Source: Trematomus loennbergii (Eukaryota; Chordata; Actinopteri; Perciformes; Nototheniidae). Taken from it: DNA of 64,000 nt. Below, piece after piece: positions 36,035 through 47,159 of this stretch. The position numbers were made by a program, and so were the translations under genes. The notes under the pieces are model-generated. The model had not been told where the DNA came from, did not search any database, and saw nothing but the letters and a program-made list of their open reading frames with translations. Each line of letters starts with the position of its first letter. The first letter of the stretch is position 1. The stretch is taken from the NCBI GenBank assembly GCA_012861695.1, contig JAAOOA010000168.1, forward strand, positions 524,001 through 588,000, written 5' to 3'.

Positions 36035-36480
36035 AAAGTATTGGACCACCTACACATGAGAGAGATACCGCAGGTCCTTCCTTCCTGCAGCGGTCAGACT
36101 ATATAACCACCACGACCCCTAGTAGACCCCCCACACAACACACAGACTATAACACCTATTATCATTTCTTTTTTAAATCTTTAATACTTTTTTGTATACA
36201 TGCTTTAGGTAACATGAAGCTGTCTCTGGCTCTTTCTGCTGTAACAATGTACATGTATCCTCTGTGGGACTAATAAAGGGATTCTGATTCTGATTACACC
36301 TACAGGAGCTTTCAGGACATCCCATTCCAAACTCTTAGGCATTCATTTGAAGTTGGTCCCCCTTTGCAGCTATAACAGCTTCCACTCTTCTGGGAAGGCT
36401 TTCTACAGATCTTGGAGTGTGTCTGTGGGAAGCCCTTTCATCCAGAAGAGCATTAGTGAGGTCACACACTGATGTTGGAC
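36035..36480. mobile_element. Dispersed DNA-element repeat split by a LINE 3' tail
   Basis: GACAAAAGTATTGGACCACC and, after an interruption, TTACACCTACAGGAGCTTTC belong to one well-known fish repeat. The inserted piece, about 36056-36297, ends GGGACTAATAAAGGGATTCTGATTCTG with a short tandem tail and no target duplication, as expected for an L2/Rex1-type LINE end. Confidence 0.55.
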
Positions 36481-36539
36481 GAGAGGCTGGCTCTCCGATC
36501 TTTTAAAAATATTTTAAACATAGTATATGTATACAACGT

Positions 36540-36710
36540 CATTAAAACTAGCTGCACCTTTACCAGCTTTGATAACACTTTAATGATCAATCATTATAAA
36601 CATATCATATATATTATTCTGAAATGGATCAATCTGCACAATGAATACTTTTACTTGTGGTACTTTAACTATATTTTGATGCTAATACTTTTACTTTTCT
36701 TGTAACCGAG
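36540..36710 (+). repeat. Dispersed repeat piece (same family as 63900-64000)
   Basis: ACTAGCTGCACCTTTACCAG and the following 60 bp match 19830-19890 and 63940-64000. It leads straight into the minisatellite. Confidence 0.6.
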
Positions 36711-37085
36711 TATTCCTACACTCTGGTACTTCTACTTTTACTCAAGTACAAGATCTGTGTACTTCTACTTTTACTCAAGTACAAGATCTGAGTACTTCTA
36801 CTTTACTCAAGTACAAGATCTGAGTACTTCTACTTTACTCAAGTACAAGATCTGTGTACTTCTACTTTACTCAAGTACAAGATCTGAGTACTTCTACTTT
36901 ACTCAAGTACAAGATCTGTGTACTTCTACTTTACTCAAGTACAAGATCTGTGTACTTCTACTTTACTCAAGTACAAGATCTGAGTACTTAAACTTTTACT
37001 CAAGTACAATATCTGTGTACTTCTACTTTTACTCAAGTACAAGTTCTGAGTACATCTACTTTTACTACAAGATCTGAGTACTTCT
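36711..37085. repeat. Minisatellite of about 32 bp
   Basis: About eleven units containing TACTTCTACTTTACTCAAG and TACAAGATCTG. The same unit occurs once within the dispersed repeat (12965-13000), so the array arose by expansion of an interspersed-repeat segment. Confidence 0.85.
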
Positions 37086-38373
<1,288 letters not shown>

Positions 38374-38571
38374 TGTTTCCTCCCATTTCTCTGTTTTAAC
38401 CGGTGCTTCTGCTGCATTTTTAATCTCAAGTTAGATCAAGTTTATTGTCACAATAGAAGCTTAAAGTACGGTGGCCGACGGGAGCGAACGTGCTACTACG
38501 GCCCAAAACATTTCCATCAGGAGGAACGCTCTGCAGTTTCAGAAACGATGCAAATATAAAAAACACAAATG

Positions 38572-38970
38572 TGAGACCAGGGGACACTAAAGAGTGACGC
38601 ACACAGCTGGGAGACCAGGGGACACTAAAGAGTGACGCACACAGCTGGGAGACCAGGGGACACTAAAGAGTGACGCACACAGCTGGGAGACCAGGGGACA
38701 CTAAAGAGTGACGCACACAGCTGGGAGACCAGGGGACACTAAAGAGTGACGCACACAGCTGGGAGACCAGGGGACACTAAAGAGTGACGCACACAGCTGG
38801 GAGACCAGGGGACACTAAAGAGTGACGCACACAGCTGGGAGACCAGGGGACACTAAAGAGTGACGCACACAGCTGGGAGACCAGGGGACACTAAAGAGTG
38901 ACGCACACAGCTGGGAGACCAGGGGACACTAAAGAGTGACGCACACAGCTGGGAGACCAGGGGACACTAA
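38572..38970. repeat. 38-bp minisatellite, array 1
   Basis: About ten nearly identical units: GGAGACCAGGGGACACTAAA plus GAGTGACGCACACAGCTG. The same unit is at 49831-49890 (same strand) and at 50137-50392 (opposite strand). Confidence 0.95.
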
Positions 38971-39017
38971 TAATAATATCATTCAGTGAACTATAAGGTG
39001 CATTTTATGGTCTACAT

Positions 39018-39478
39018 CAGGGCTATTCAATTAGTTTGGAATGGGGGCCGGTTGATGAAAATGATCCAAAGCAAGGGCCGGGAAAAGATGGCTTGAAATA
39101 TGAGCAATCACATTAAGAGCTTCAGATACAGTAAATACTACAACAGCATAGTGGAGTGCATATATTGTGTTTAATTCAATCAACACATAGCCCCAAGGCC
39201 TTTATAGATCTAAATGGCAAGTTCAGAACTCAGTAGGCCTACATGTTTCATTTGATTTCATTGAAAAGTGAAATGATCTAATCATTCACGCAGAGATGCA
39301 ATCAATGACAGGAGTTGTCACTACAGTATAGTAGGTGGGTTCGAAACCCGAGCCCGTCGAAGTTTTCAGGCATTGTCTACCCTCTACTGTATCTTACTTT
39401 TTAACATTATACTCAAAGGGCCAGTAAATATCACCCCGGGGCCGGATGTGGCCCGCGGCCGCCAATTGAATAGCCCTG
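39018..39478. mobile_element. hAT MITE with 8-bp target duplication
   Basis: Ends CAGGGCTATTCAATT and AATTGAATAGCCCTG; flanked by GTCTACAT at 39010-39017 and 39479-39486. The paralogous copy at 50985-50995 has a single GTCTACAT and no insert. Confidence 0.9.
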
Positions 39479-39575
39479 GTCTACATCATATTTTCCTTTT
39501 GAATCATTTTAAACAAGTCTCTCTAAATTACAGTAAAATACAAAATAATTGATATTGCAAAGGTTACGCTTTAAA

Positions 39576-39970
39576 GGTCCCCTATTATGCTCTTTTCAAC
39601 AATATATCACAGGTCTCAGATATATACAGAACCTGTCTCTGATTGGCTGAAACACCAAACAGATCATTGCAGCATCCCATAATCCCCTCTGTTTCAGCCC
39701 TGTTTCCAAAGTGCTGATTCTGTGTCTGTTACTTTAGATGAAAATAAGGAGCCCCTCCCACGCCCCTCTGAGAGAGATTTGGTTACAAAGAACACAATGG
39801 TGCTCTAGGAGGAGATTCAGGTGATAAGGGGGGGGGGGGGGGGGTTACCTTGGTTGGTGATTGGCTAATGGCTACACAAGACAAAACATTGTTAGAATCT
39901 CTTTACACAGAGGGGACACATGTTGATGTAGAAGAGACATGAAGAAGTGGATTTTGCATAATAGGGGACC
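39576..39970. mobile_element. MITE with GGTCCCCTATTATGC ends, copy A
   Basis: Inverted ends GGTCCCCTATTATGC and GCATAATAGGGGACC. Uninterrupted here; the copy at 51094-55621 holds a Harbinger insertion. Contains a G homopolymer at 39829-39844. Confidence 0.75.
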
Positions 39971-40011
39971 TTTTAAAATGTGTGTTTCTGTTTTGTCCAA
40001 TAAGAAAGAAC

Positions 40012-40230
40012 GTCGGGTTACGTATTGTAACCCTTGTTATATAAACACAGGCGGAGCCCTCTACTGGACTCTATGAGTACTACCTTATCATGCAAGCATT
40101 CACCTACTGAGATTTCTATAGACGTAGCCGGCCCCGGGGCGGGCTTACCTGAATGCGTGCGCATCTCACTTCCGTATAAAAGGAGGCCTCGCCTCCTGAC
40201 CACTATCCTACACCACTCTTCAGCGAGCGG
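40012..40230. repeat. DIRS left inverted terminal repeat
   Basis: From about 40060 to 40230 it is the reverse complement of the right repeat near 45915-46085, including GTAGCCGGCCCCGGGGCGGG and a TATAAAA box. The outermost 50 bp differ between the two ends, as usual in DIRS. Confidence 0.85.
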
Positions 40231-40254
40231 TATAGGACAGACAGTGCCCCCAAG

Positions 40255-40353
40255 GTAGAGGGCTCCGCCTGTGTTTATATAACAAGGGTTACAATACGTA
40301 ACCCGACGTTATATCTCTCACAGGCTCCGCCCTCTACTGGACTCTATGGGTAC
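40255..40353. other. DIRS internal complementary region
   Basis: 40255-40307 is the exact complement of the left end (40012-40064). 40308-40353 is the complement of the right end (46064-46109). The two halves meet at GATATAAC/GTCGGG on the minus strand, which is the sequence of a joined circle. This region templates end joining during DIRS replication. With the left end it forms 56-bp perfect inverted arms. Confidence 0.9.
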
Positions 40354-40842
40354 AGTGGGCGGAGCCCCGATGTATGCACGCACTGTCGTCCAGCACACCG
40401 TTCCACCTCACTGTCCCTGACCGGCTTTAGCAGCCACTGCGCCTCACTCACCTCTCCCTCGGTTGTAACCGTGGAGAAGTCCGGGCTGCGGCCGATAGAG
40501 CACACCCTGACGCGCTTGCCTCGCAAAAAAGTGTGCTCAAAAAAAGCCCTGTAATGGGTTCACTATGCACCTCCCTCCTGAGTCCCTAAAGAGCACGGGG
40601 AGAACGCAAGTGCCCCCTACGTCCCCCACTCAGCCACTGACCCTGTGCAGAGTGTGTAGGGACAATAGTATGGAGGGCTCTCCCCCTCCTGCCCCCAGGC
40701 AGGCGAGGGGAGCCCTTCAGCCCTGTAAGGGCCCAGAGCGCATTACATCACCCCGCGACCCTCCAGGGGTCCGGAGAAATGTAAGCGCATTTACGTCCGG
40801 GGAGGGGGTCAGATGCCCACTGACCCACAGCCCCCCCCCTCC

Positions 40843-43068
40843 TCACCAGTCCTGTGTTGCCACAGCAAGTACAGACGATGAGAAAGAGCCAGACATATCC
40901 AAGAGATAAAACTTTATGAAGGGGCCTGGCGTTGACCAAGACGCCGCCGTGCATATATCCTCCACACTCACACCGCTGAATAAGGCTGTTGATGCAGCCA
41001 CAGCTCGTGTGGAGTGCGCACGGACCCCCATGGGACAGGCTCTCCCTGCCTGCTTGTAGGCGTGTGCAATGGTTTCACAAAGCCAGCCTGCCAGGCGTTT
41101 CTTGGACAGAGCTTTTCCAGTCACCCCGCCCCCGAAGCACACAAACAGCTGTTCAGTGCGTCTCAGGGTAGCTGTGCGCTCTACATAATATGCTAATGCG
41201 CGCACCGGGCAGAGGAGGTGTAATTTAGCTTCTCTAGCCCCCCCATGGGGTGGAAGACTAAAACCCCCCAACTGAATAGCCCTCGACCTGAACTCACTCC
41301 TTAGGCTCTTGGGCACAAAGGAGGGGTTCGGTCTGAGTGTCGCCCCACTCTGGTCACCCCGAATCAATAAACAGCTCGGGTGCACCGACAGAGCGGTTAA
41401 CTCGGACACTCTTTTGGCTGACGTTAAGGCAAGTAGCAACGCTGTCTTCCACGACAGTGCTTTCAGGGAGGAGAGCTCAAGAGGCTCAAATGGCCCCGTG
41501 ACCAAGGCCTCGAGCACCAGCGGCAGGTCCCACTGTGGGGCGGAGGCGTGCACCACCGGGCGCAGCCTCCTGACCCCCTGTAAAAACCGCAACATCAGTG
41601 GATGAGAGAAGGCTGACCTGCCGTTGAACCCCTCATGACAGGACGAGATGGCTGCTGCATACACCTTCACTGTGGAATGAGCAAGCCCTCTGTCCACCAG
41701 TAACTGTAAGAAGGATAAAATAGAGCCCAACTCACAAGATAGGGGCTCTATTCCCCGCTCCTCACACCAATGCTGGAATCTCAACCACTTCGGCCTGTAA
41801 CAGGCTGTGGTGGATTCTGCTCTAGCTGCCTGGATAGACTGAATAACGCTGTCAGACAATCCACCCTGTCTCAGCCTGTCCCTCTCAGGAGCCAAGCCTG
41901 AAGAGGACGGCCCAGAGTGGGTAACGCCCCGATTGCACCTGCCTCTTGAGACATCGCCCCCCAGAACTGGGGGATCGCCCAGGGCTGGCCCACCTTCATC
42001 TGTGTCATTTCTGAGTACCACGGAGCCCCGACGCGATCCGGTGCCACCAGAATGACTGCCAGACGTTCTCGCCTCACTCTCCCCAGGAGAGGGAGAATGA
42101 GACGCAGCGGTGGAAAGGCGTATAGCAGCTTTTTTGGCCATGGCTCGTGTGCAAACGCGTCCACCCCCAAAGGCGGGTCGTCGCTCAGGGCCATGGAAAA
42201 CCACAGGGCACAGTGGCTGTTGCGCCGGCTGGCGAACAGGTCCACTTCCGCTCTCCCGAACTGGGCCCAGATCTGCTTCACCACCTCCGGGTGAAGCGTC
42301 CATTCGCCTGGCAGGGGGCCGCCCCTCGACATGAGGTCGGCCCCCCTGTTCTCCAGTCCCGGGATATGGAGGGCTCTCAGAGATAATACCACCTCTGATG
42401 CCCATAACCACAGCCTCTCCGCTGTGGCCAACAAGGCGGCGGAGCGGACTCCGCCCTGCCTGTTGATATAAGCCACTGTGGTGCTGTTGTCGCTCCTGAC
42501 CAATACATGTCTCCCTTGAATTAGGGGCATGAAATGCTGGAGGACTAACACTACCGCCCGTAGCTCTAGGAGGTTGCTGTGTCGTGTTTCTGTTAGAGAC
42601 CAGCGCCCACCTATAGCCCTCTTCAGGCAGGTCCCTCCCCATCCTGTTCTGGATGCGTCCGTGAACACTGTGATGTAGGAGGTTACCCGCCCCAGTGGAG
42701 ACCCCCTCCGGAGGCGCCCGGGAGACCCCCAGAACCGGAGGTTGCCCTCCACTGAGGGGGGGATGGTCACCAGCCGCCGTTTGTGCCTCTTGGGATCCAA
42801 ACGCAGACTGGAAAACCACCTCTGCAGGCGGCGCATATGCAATAACCCCAACGGGACCACAACGTGAGCAGCCGCCATGAGACCCAGAGTCTGCATGACA
42901 GCTAAAGCTGTCACTGTTGCCCCCTGTTGCAGCCTGTGCACCGCCCTGAGAAGGGACGCACGCCTGTTCTCTGACAGGGTGGCACGCAGCGCGCCTGCAT
43001 CGAGCCCACACCCAAATACAACGCCTGTTGGTGAGGTATGGGGGTGCTCTTTCTCCAATTGATCGCAA
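40843..43068 (-). CDS. DIRS tyrosine recombinase
   Basis: The recombinase domain occupies the last part of this open frame, about residues 400-741. The SAM-like N-terminal part (YRPKWLRFQHWC... STVKVYAAAIS) is followed by the catalytic core with R (AKRVSELTAL), H-x-x-R (AHSTRAVAAS) and the tyrosine nucleophile (FIKFYLLD). It joins the circular DNA copy into the genome. The frame is open far upstream because it overlaps the RNase H frame; the true start is probably near 41900. It runs uninterrupted. Confidence 0.9.
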   Translation of the reverse strand: MRSIGERAPPYLTNRRCIWVWARCRRAACHPVREQACVPSQGGAQAATGGNSDSFSCHADSGSHGGCSRCGPVGVIAYAPPAEVVFQSAFGSQEAQTAAGDHPPLSGGQPPVLGVSRAPPEGVSTGAGNLLHHSVHGRIQNRMGRDLPEEGYRWALVSNRNTTQQPPRATGGSVSPPAFHAPNSRETCIGQERQQHHSGLYQQAGRSPLRRLVGHSGEAVVMGIRGGIISESPPYPGTGEQGGRPHVEGRPPARRMDASPGGGEADLGPVRESGSGPVRQPAQQPLCPVVFHGPERRPAFGGGRVCTRAMAKKAAIRLSTAASHSPSPGESEARTSGSHSGGTGSRRGSVVLRNDTDEGGPALGDPPVLGGDVSRGRCNRGVTHSGPSSSGLAPERDRLRQGGLSDSVIQSIQAARAESTTACYRPKWLRFQHWCEERGIEPLSCELGSILSFLQLLVDRGLAHSTVKVYAAAISSCHEGFNGRSAFSHPLMLRFLQGVRRLRPVVHASAPQWDLPLVLEALVTGPFEPLELSSLKALSWKTALLLALTSAKRVSELTALSVHPSCLLIRGDQSGATLRPNPSFVPKSLRSEFRSRAIQLGGFSLPPHGGAREAKLHLLCPVRALAYYVERTATLRRTEQLFVCFGGGVTGKALSKKRLAGWLCETIAHAYKQAGRACPMGVRAHSTRAVAASTALFSGVSVEDICTAASWSTPGPFIKFYLLDMSGSFSSSVLAVATQDW

Positions 43069-44399
43069 AGCCTAATTTGGTTAGGTGTGTGATCAATTGT
43101 GCTGTGCAACACATTGCCTGTTCCCGGGACCCAGCCATGACTATGAGGTCGTCTATGTAAAAGAAAACTCTCATGCCCTGGGCGCGCAGCGGTTGAAGCG
43201 CTGTGGCCACACATTTGCTGAATGTGCGTGGGGATAGGGAGTAGCCGAACGGGAGTCTGTTGTACTCGTAGGCTATCCCTTGAAAGGCAAAACGCAGATA
43301 TTTCCTGTGCTCTGGCACAATCTCCACATGAAAATATGCGTCTTTCAGGTCGATGGTGGTGAACCAATCGCCCGGCTGCACTAGCCCCATTAACTGTTTG
43401 ATAGTTAACATGCGAAATTTCCTGCGGCAAATGTGAAGATTCAGGCTGCGCAAATCTAGAATAGGTCTGAATTCCCCTGTCTTCTTGGAAACCAGGAAGT
43501 ACATGGAATAAAAACCCCTTTCTTTTTGCTGAGGATGCACCACAGACACTGCCTGTTTCTGCACCAAAGCCTGAATCTCTGTTGAGAGGAAACCCATCTC
43601 CTCTTGGGATGATAAAATTACCTCTCGCATGCCTCTGAATGGAGGTGGGACGCTGCAAAACTGGAGTGAATAACCCCGTTTCAGCGTCCTGTCCATCCAC
43701 TCTGACAGTACACAGCTGAGTTTCCATTCCCCATAATATTGAGTTAATGGACAAGCCCTTAGCTGTGGGGCCGCAGCTATAAAGCTGTGATACTCTCTGG
43801 TGACCCGTTCCGCCGCAAAATCCCCCGTGAAAGGAAGATTTGCCCATGGAGGGTCGACACAGAAAGGGCCGATTTTTTATTGAGGTCCCTGAACACACCG
43901 TCGCGCGCTCTTGTGTGAGCGCGCGCTCCACCCTAACGCTGTTCTCATTACCATGGTAACCAGCATTAACCGGAGTTTTTGTTGACGTATTGTGTTCACC
44001 TGAGGTCCCTGAACACACCATGGGCTCTTGAGAGAGCGCGAGCTCCGCCATAATGCAGCTCTTACCACTACGGTAAACTGTATTATTAGGAGCCTTTATT
44101 CTAGGCGTAGTGTGTTCCCTAACCATAATGCGCCGACTAGCAAGTCCCTGCACCCGCATAGCGCTACTATAGCACTTCCTGCGGTTTATCTCTCTCATCT
44201 GCGCATGCCCACTAGCTATCTCCTTTACAGGAGAAATAACCGGGGTAGCGAGTGGGGAATATGTACAGTCAACAATGTGTGTGAGTGCAGGATTGTGAAA
44301 ACACATGACACTCAGACTTGGATACAGATCACCTTTTTCTTTATTAGTTTTCCTAATACAAGGGACCTGGGCATTGAACAGGGAGGAGGTGGGATTCAC
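41871..44399 (-). CDS. DIRS RNase H frame
   Basis: Residues from about 470 on contain the RNase H (TVFTDASRTGWGG, then RSDNSTTVAYINRQGG) and a downstream DIRS-specific domain (VDLFASRRNSHCALWF). The first 450 residues of this open frame lie opposite the RT frame and are probably not translated as such. RT and RNase H should be one protein; one missing base in a G run near 43004 splits them. Confidence 0.8.
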   Translation of the reverse strand: MNPTSSLFNAQVPCIRKTNKEKGDLYPSLSVMCFHNPALTHIVDCTYSPLATPVISPVKEIASGHAQMREINRRKCYSSAMRVQGLASRRIMVREHTTPRIKAPNNTVYRSGKSCIMAELALSQEPMVCSGTSGEHNTSTKTPVNAGYHGNENSVRVERALTQERATVCSGTSIKNRPFLCRPSMGKSSFHGGFCGGTGHQRVSQLYSCGPTAKGLSINSILWGMETQLCTVRVDGQDAETGLFTPVLQRPTSIQRHARGNFIIPRGDGFPLNRDSGFGAETGSVCGASSAKRKGFLFHVLPGFQEDRGIQTYSRFAQPESSHLPQEISHVNYQTVNGASAAGRLVHHHRPERRIFSCGDCARAQEISAFCLSRDSLRVQQTPVRLLPIPTHIQQMCGHSASTAARPGHESFLLHRRPHSHGWVPGTGNVLHSTIDHTPNQIRLCDQLEKEHPHTSPTGVVFGCGLDAGALRATLSENRRASLLRAVHRLQQGATVTALAVMQTLGLMAAAHVVVPLGLLHMRRLQRWFSSLRLDPKRHKRRLVTIPPSVEGNLRFWGSPGRLRRGSPLGRVTSYITVFTDASRTGWGGTCLKRAIGGRWSLTETRHSNLLELRAVVLVLQHFMPLIQGRHVLVRSDNSTTVAYINRQGGVRSAALLATAERLWLWASEVVLSLRALHIPGLENRGADLMSRGGPLPGEWTLHPEVVKQIWAQFGRAEVDLFASRRNSHCALWFSMALSDDPPLGVDAFAHEPWPKKLLYAFPPLRLILPLLGRVRRERLAVILVAPDRVGAPWYSEMTQMKVGQPWAIPQFWGAMSQEAGAIGALPTLGRPLQAWLLRGTG
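42911..43696 (-). CDS. DIRS reverse transcriptase
   Basis: Reverse transcriptase with SKKTGEFRPILDLRSLN, TTIDLKDAYFHVEI, LPFGYSLSPRTF and the catalytic FYIDDLIV. This is the DIRS/Pao-like branch of RTs. The frame leaves the RT reading at about 43004. The true start may lie upstream of 43696; the region 43700-44580 has fragmentary frames. Confidence 0.9.
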   Translation of the reverse strand: MDRTLKRGYSLQFCSVPPPFRGMREVILSSQEEMGFLSTEIQALVQKQAVSVVHPQQKERGFYSMYFLVSKKTGEFRPILDLRSLNLHICRRKFRMLTIKQLMGLVQPGDWFTTIDLKDAYFHVEIVPEHRKYLRFAFQGIAYEYNRLPFGYSLSPRTFSKCVATALQPLRAQGMRVFFYIDDLIVMAGSREQAMCCTAQLITHLTKLGFAINWRKSTPIPHQQALYLGVGSMQARCVPPCQRTGVRPFSGRCTGCNRGQQ

Positions 44400-44584
44400 C
44401 CTAGCGTCCTGGGTGGAGAGACCCGATGAGACGCTTCCTCCCTCCGCCAGTCAGCTGCGTTTTGGCGGAGCTCCCCACCCGGCGGTTCTCTGCTGCTGCT
44501 GCTGAGACTGCCGTGGCCGGGCAGCCCGCCCCCGTGAGTGCCGGTACGCTGGCCCCACGGGGCTGGTTGAAGAAGCGGAGGGTG
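43700..44584 (-). other. DIRS gag-RT spacer
   Basis: Contains two related stretches beginning GAGGTCCCTGAACACACC (43885 and 44003), a tandem-like duplication of about 120 bp. No clear conserved domain. Confidence 0.5.
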
Positions 44585-45853
44585 CTACCGGCACGGGACT
44601 TCGTACCGGCGTCTCTCCCTCCGTCTCACCGTTGCACTGCGCTCCGCCGCCCGCGGAGGACGCTGTGACACCTGGGGAGAAGCTAGCGGCAACATGCGGC
44701 TAAGCTGCAGCCTCTCTTCCTCCAGACGGCTGAAACGCTGGGTGACCGAGGCTATAGACCCAAAGAGCCCTTCCGTGGAAACGGGGGCTCCAAGGAGATC
44801 TGCTCGGTCCTTTTTGGGCAGCGCGGTGAGTCCCAGCCACACATGACGAGACGCCACTGTGGCTAAGGACATCACTCGCCCGGCTGCGGTGGCCACTCCA
44901 TGGATCAGATTATTCATCTGACCTATGCAGCGGTCCGGATAATCCTCCCCGTCCTGAGACGGGAGAGCGGGGGCGTCTGCTCGAGGAGTAATCAAGGAGA
45001 CGCCCAACACACCCAGATTATTCGCCGCAGCCGCCATCTGTGAACCGAGCCTGAATATTTTATCCAAATATTCTAAGGCTTCCCGGTCCCGCGGCAGCGG
45101 GGGCAGAGGTTTCTTCCCCTCCGCCCAACCAGCTGATCGTGGCAACAGATGGGCCGCCAGGCTCTCGTCGAGGGGGGGCACGCCAGCACACACCGTGTCT
45201 GATCGGCCCTGCACCCTGATAATGCCCGACATGGATGCTATGGCGGCCTTCGTCCTCAATGGACGCCGCCATGTCGCCTCCACACACTGCCAGATGTCTG
45301 GCAACGGGGGCGAGACGAAAGCCGGCTGCGCCGGAAGCACCGGGCCGTAAAACCCCTGCCTAAGGCGGCTTACAGGCCTCGGTGGCAGCGGTGGGGGGAG
45401 CGGTAAGCCTACACGCTCCGCTGCCTGGGTCATCACCGCTGGGAAGTCCAGTCGCGCAGACCTGAGTGCTGGGCCCTCCTGGCTGTCGGACCCGGGGGTG
45501 TCGGACAAGGAGATGTCGTCATCCTCCGTGAAGTCGACCACGCGGTCCCTCGGAAGGACGAACTCAAACGGCACGTCCTCCAGGTCGTCCATTTCCACCA
45601 CCTCGAGGTCCACATCCTCTTCCTCTCCGTGCACCTGCGGGCCGAACTTCCTCGAGAAGTACTCCGCACGATGCCGGCGGTTTAGCATCGGGATCGAGCA
45701 GCAGGAAACACAGGCCGGTGTCTGGCCTGCTCCCTGCTCAGCGTGATCCTGTCCCAGGCACTGAAAACATTGGCGATGCGGGTCTGCTCCCGCAATCAGT
45801 CCAGGGCACGACGGGCAACTGCGATGCTCCAGGAGTGGCTCCATTTTCAACAA
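44585..45853 (-). CDS. DIRS gag-like protein
   Basis: 422 residues. The N-terminus has a cysteine-rich cluster (CPSCPGLIAGADPHRQC, FQCLGQDH, CVSCCSIP) as in DIRS1 gag. An acidic stretch (EEEDVDLE...) and a Pro-rich middle follow. It would package the RNA. Uninterrupted; the start is the first methionine after the right terminal repeat. Confidence 0.8.
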   Translation of the reverse strand: MLKMEPLLEHRSCPSCPGLIAGADPHRQCFQCLGQDHAEQGAGQTPACVSCCSIPMLNRRHRAEYFSRKFGPQVHGEEEDVDLEVVEMDDLEDVPFEFVLPRDRVVDFTEDDDISLSDTPGSDSQEGPALRSARLDFPAVMTQAAERVGLPLPPPLPPRPVSRLRQGFYGPVLPAQPAFVSPPLPDIWQCVEATWRRPLRTKAAIASMSGIIRVQGRSDTVCAGVPPLDESLAAHLLPRSAGWAEGKKPLPPLPRDREALEYLDKIFRLGSQMAAAANNLGVLGVSLITPRADAPALPSQDGEDYPDRCIGQMNNLIHGVATAAGRVMSLATVASRHVWLGLTALPKKDRADLLGAPVSTEGLFGSIASVTQRFSRLEEERLQLSRMLPLASPQVSQRPPRAAERSATVRRRERRRYEVPCR

Positions 45854-45889
45854 TATCTCTCTCTACTTCCTTTCTCTCCACTTGTACGT

Positions 45890-46109
45890 CTCGGACTCAG
45901 TGCTAGGTTACCACCTCCGCTCGCTGAAGAGTAAAGGATAGTGGTCAGGAGGCGAGGCCTCCTTTTATACGGAAGTGAGATGCGCACGCATTCAGGTAAG
46001 CCCGCCCCGGGGCCGGCTACGTCTATAGAAATCTCAGTAGGTGAATGCTTGCATGATAAGGTAGTACCCATAGAGTCCAGTAGAGGGCGGAGCCTGTGAG
46101 AGATATAAC
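45890..46109. repeat. DIRS right inverted terminal repeat
   Basis: Complement of 40060-40230 over about 170 bp. Ends GATATAAC at 46109, then the host sequence AACATGTT resumes. Confidence 0.85.
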
Positions 46110-46317
46110 AACATGTTATATTGTAAGCTAAGAGAAAATAAGTTATAATAATAAGATATCTGTTGGCAGTCATTTCATTCTGCAAAGCACATTTAAAGTT
46201 CAGACAGAAGGGAAAACAGAACAGTTTGGCCATAATAATGCTTTATGATTACATTTCTAGTGAGAAGTGTATATTTTACTTTCAGAATCTACCTCCAGTG
46301 GATGTGTAGGATCTACA
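46110..46317 (+). repeat. Paralogous block A, right part
   Basis: 46110-46235 matches 55664-55775 (AACATGTTATATTGTAAGC onward). It continues the block interrupted by the DIRS element. Confidence 0.8.
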
Positions 46318-46845
46318 CAGGGTATATGCAGGAATCCTGAAGTCAGATGTAAAACCTTTTAAGACCTTTTTTAAGACCCTTTCCATACATTTTAAGACCT
46401 CATCGCCACTTGGAGTTTTAATCGGTTACCTTGGCGACACACTTTACCTCACATTTACTATATACAGTATTGATCGTCCTTCCTCCTTATCTTCCAACCA
46501 TTTGGACGCAAACTTGCATTTCCCCATAACGATGTTGTTTAACAACCGGCGTAAACGGACCTTCGCGCTATCAAGCAGTGAGCGTGCGATGTCCTGTTCA
46601 GATGACGTCAAATCCAAAGGGATGCCATAAATAAACTACACAGAATCACACTACACACCTACGCAATGATTACATTCAGGCAGACTGTAGAATACAACCT
46701 CTTTGGACAATTTATATACTTATTGGAAACAAGCTACAAAATGTAATACCTTGGAAAATGCCGTTTAATATTTTTTAATAGCCTTAATTTTCGCTAAATT
46801 GATTTATCAACTCTTAATACTTTTTGAGACCCCGCGGACACCCTG
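46318..46845. mobile_element. hAT-like MITE
   Basis: Ends CAGGGTATATGCAGGAATCC and GCGGACACCCTG, with repeated TTTTAAGACC motifs; flanked by CTACA on both sides. No coding content. Confidence 0.65.
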
Positions 46846-47159
46846 CTACAGTATGATAGATATATTACTTTACACCCGGAAGTATGTATTGTCAATTTTA
46901 TTGTCGATAAATTGAGGGATATATGCTATATTTTATTAACACCAGTATGTACTTTATACATCCACCTCCAGTGTTTGTCTCTGCACCGGAAATAATTTAA
47001 TTTTAAAGTTCAACCGCATATTATATAGACTATATCAGCGCCACACCTGCGTAACACATGGTGCCTCTTGTCTGAACAATTCTTAAGCGATTTGTAATCT
47101 ATTCTTGTGGACTTGCAGCCTAAATACAAAGATAACTCCACTCTCCTACCACTGCTTAC
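46846..47159. other. No gene seen
   Basis: Unique AT-rich sequence. A further exon of the candidate minus-strand gene could lie here; a weak acceptor TTGTTCAG is at about 47078 on the minus strand. Confidence 0.35.

Larger units (their letters stand above)
40012..46109 (-). mobile_element. DIRS1-type tyrosine-recombinase retrotransposon, structurally complete
   Basis: 6.1 kb, with gag, reverse transcriptase, RNase H and tyrosine recombinase in order on the minus strand, inverted terminal repeats, and an internal complementary region. Insertion is exact relative to the paralog at 55651-55670: the site AAGAAAGAACAACATGTT is split, with only AAC shared at the ends and no target duplication. DIRS elements integrate as circles through a tyrosine recombinase and leave no duplication, which is what is seen. 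Confidence 0.93.

Noticed and set aside
38572..38970. Regular 38-bp repeats that resemble a CRISPR array
   Set aside because: The units are contiguous with no unique spacers, and the window is clearly a fish genome; it is a minisatellite.
39345..39365. GTGGGTTCGAAACCCG, which resembles a tRNA B box
   Set aside because: No A box or cloverleaf around it; it lies inside the hAT MITE and is a chance palindrome.
41871..43068. Plus-strand and second minus-strand frames across the DIRS element as separate genes
   Set aside because: They shadow the RT, RNase H and recombinase frames in a GC-rich coding region.
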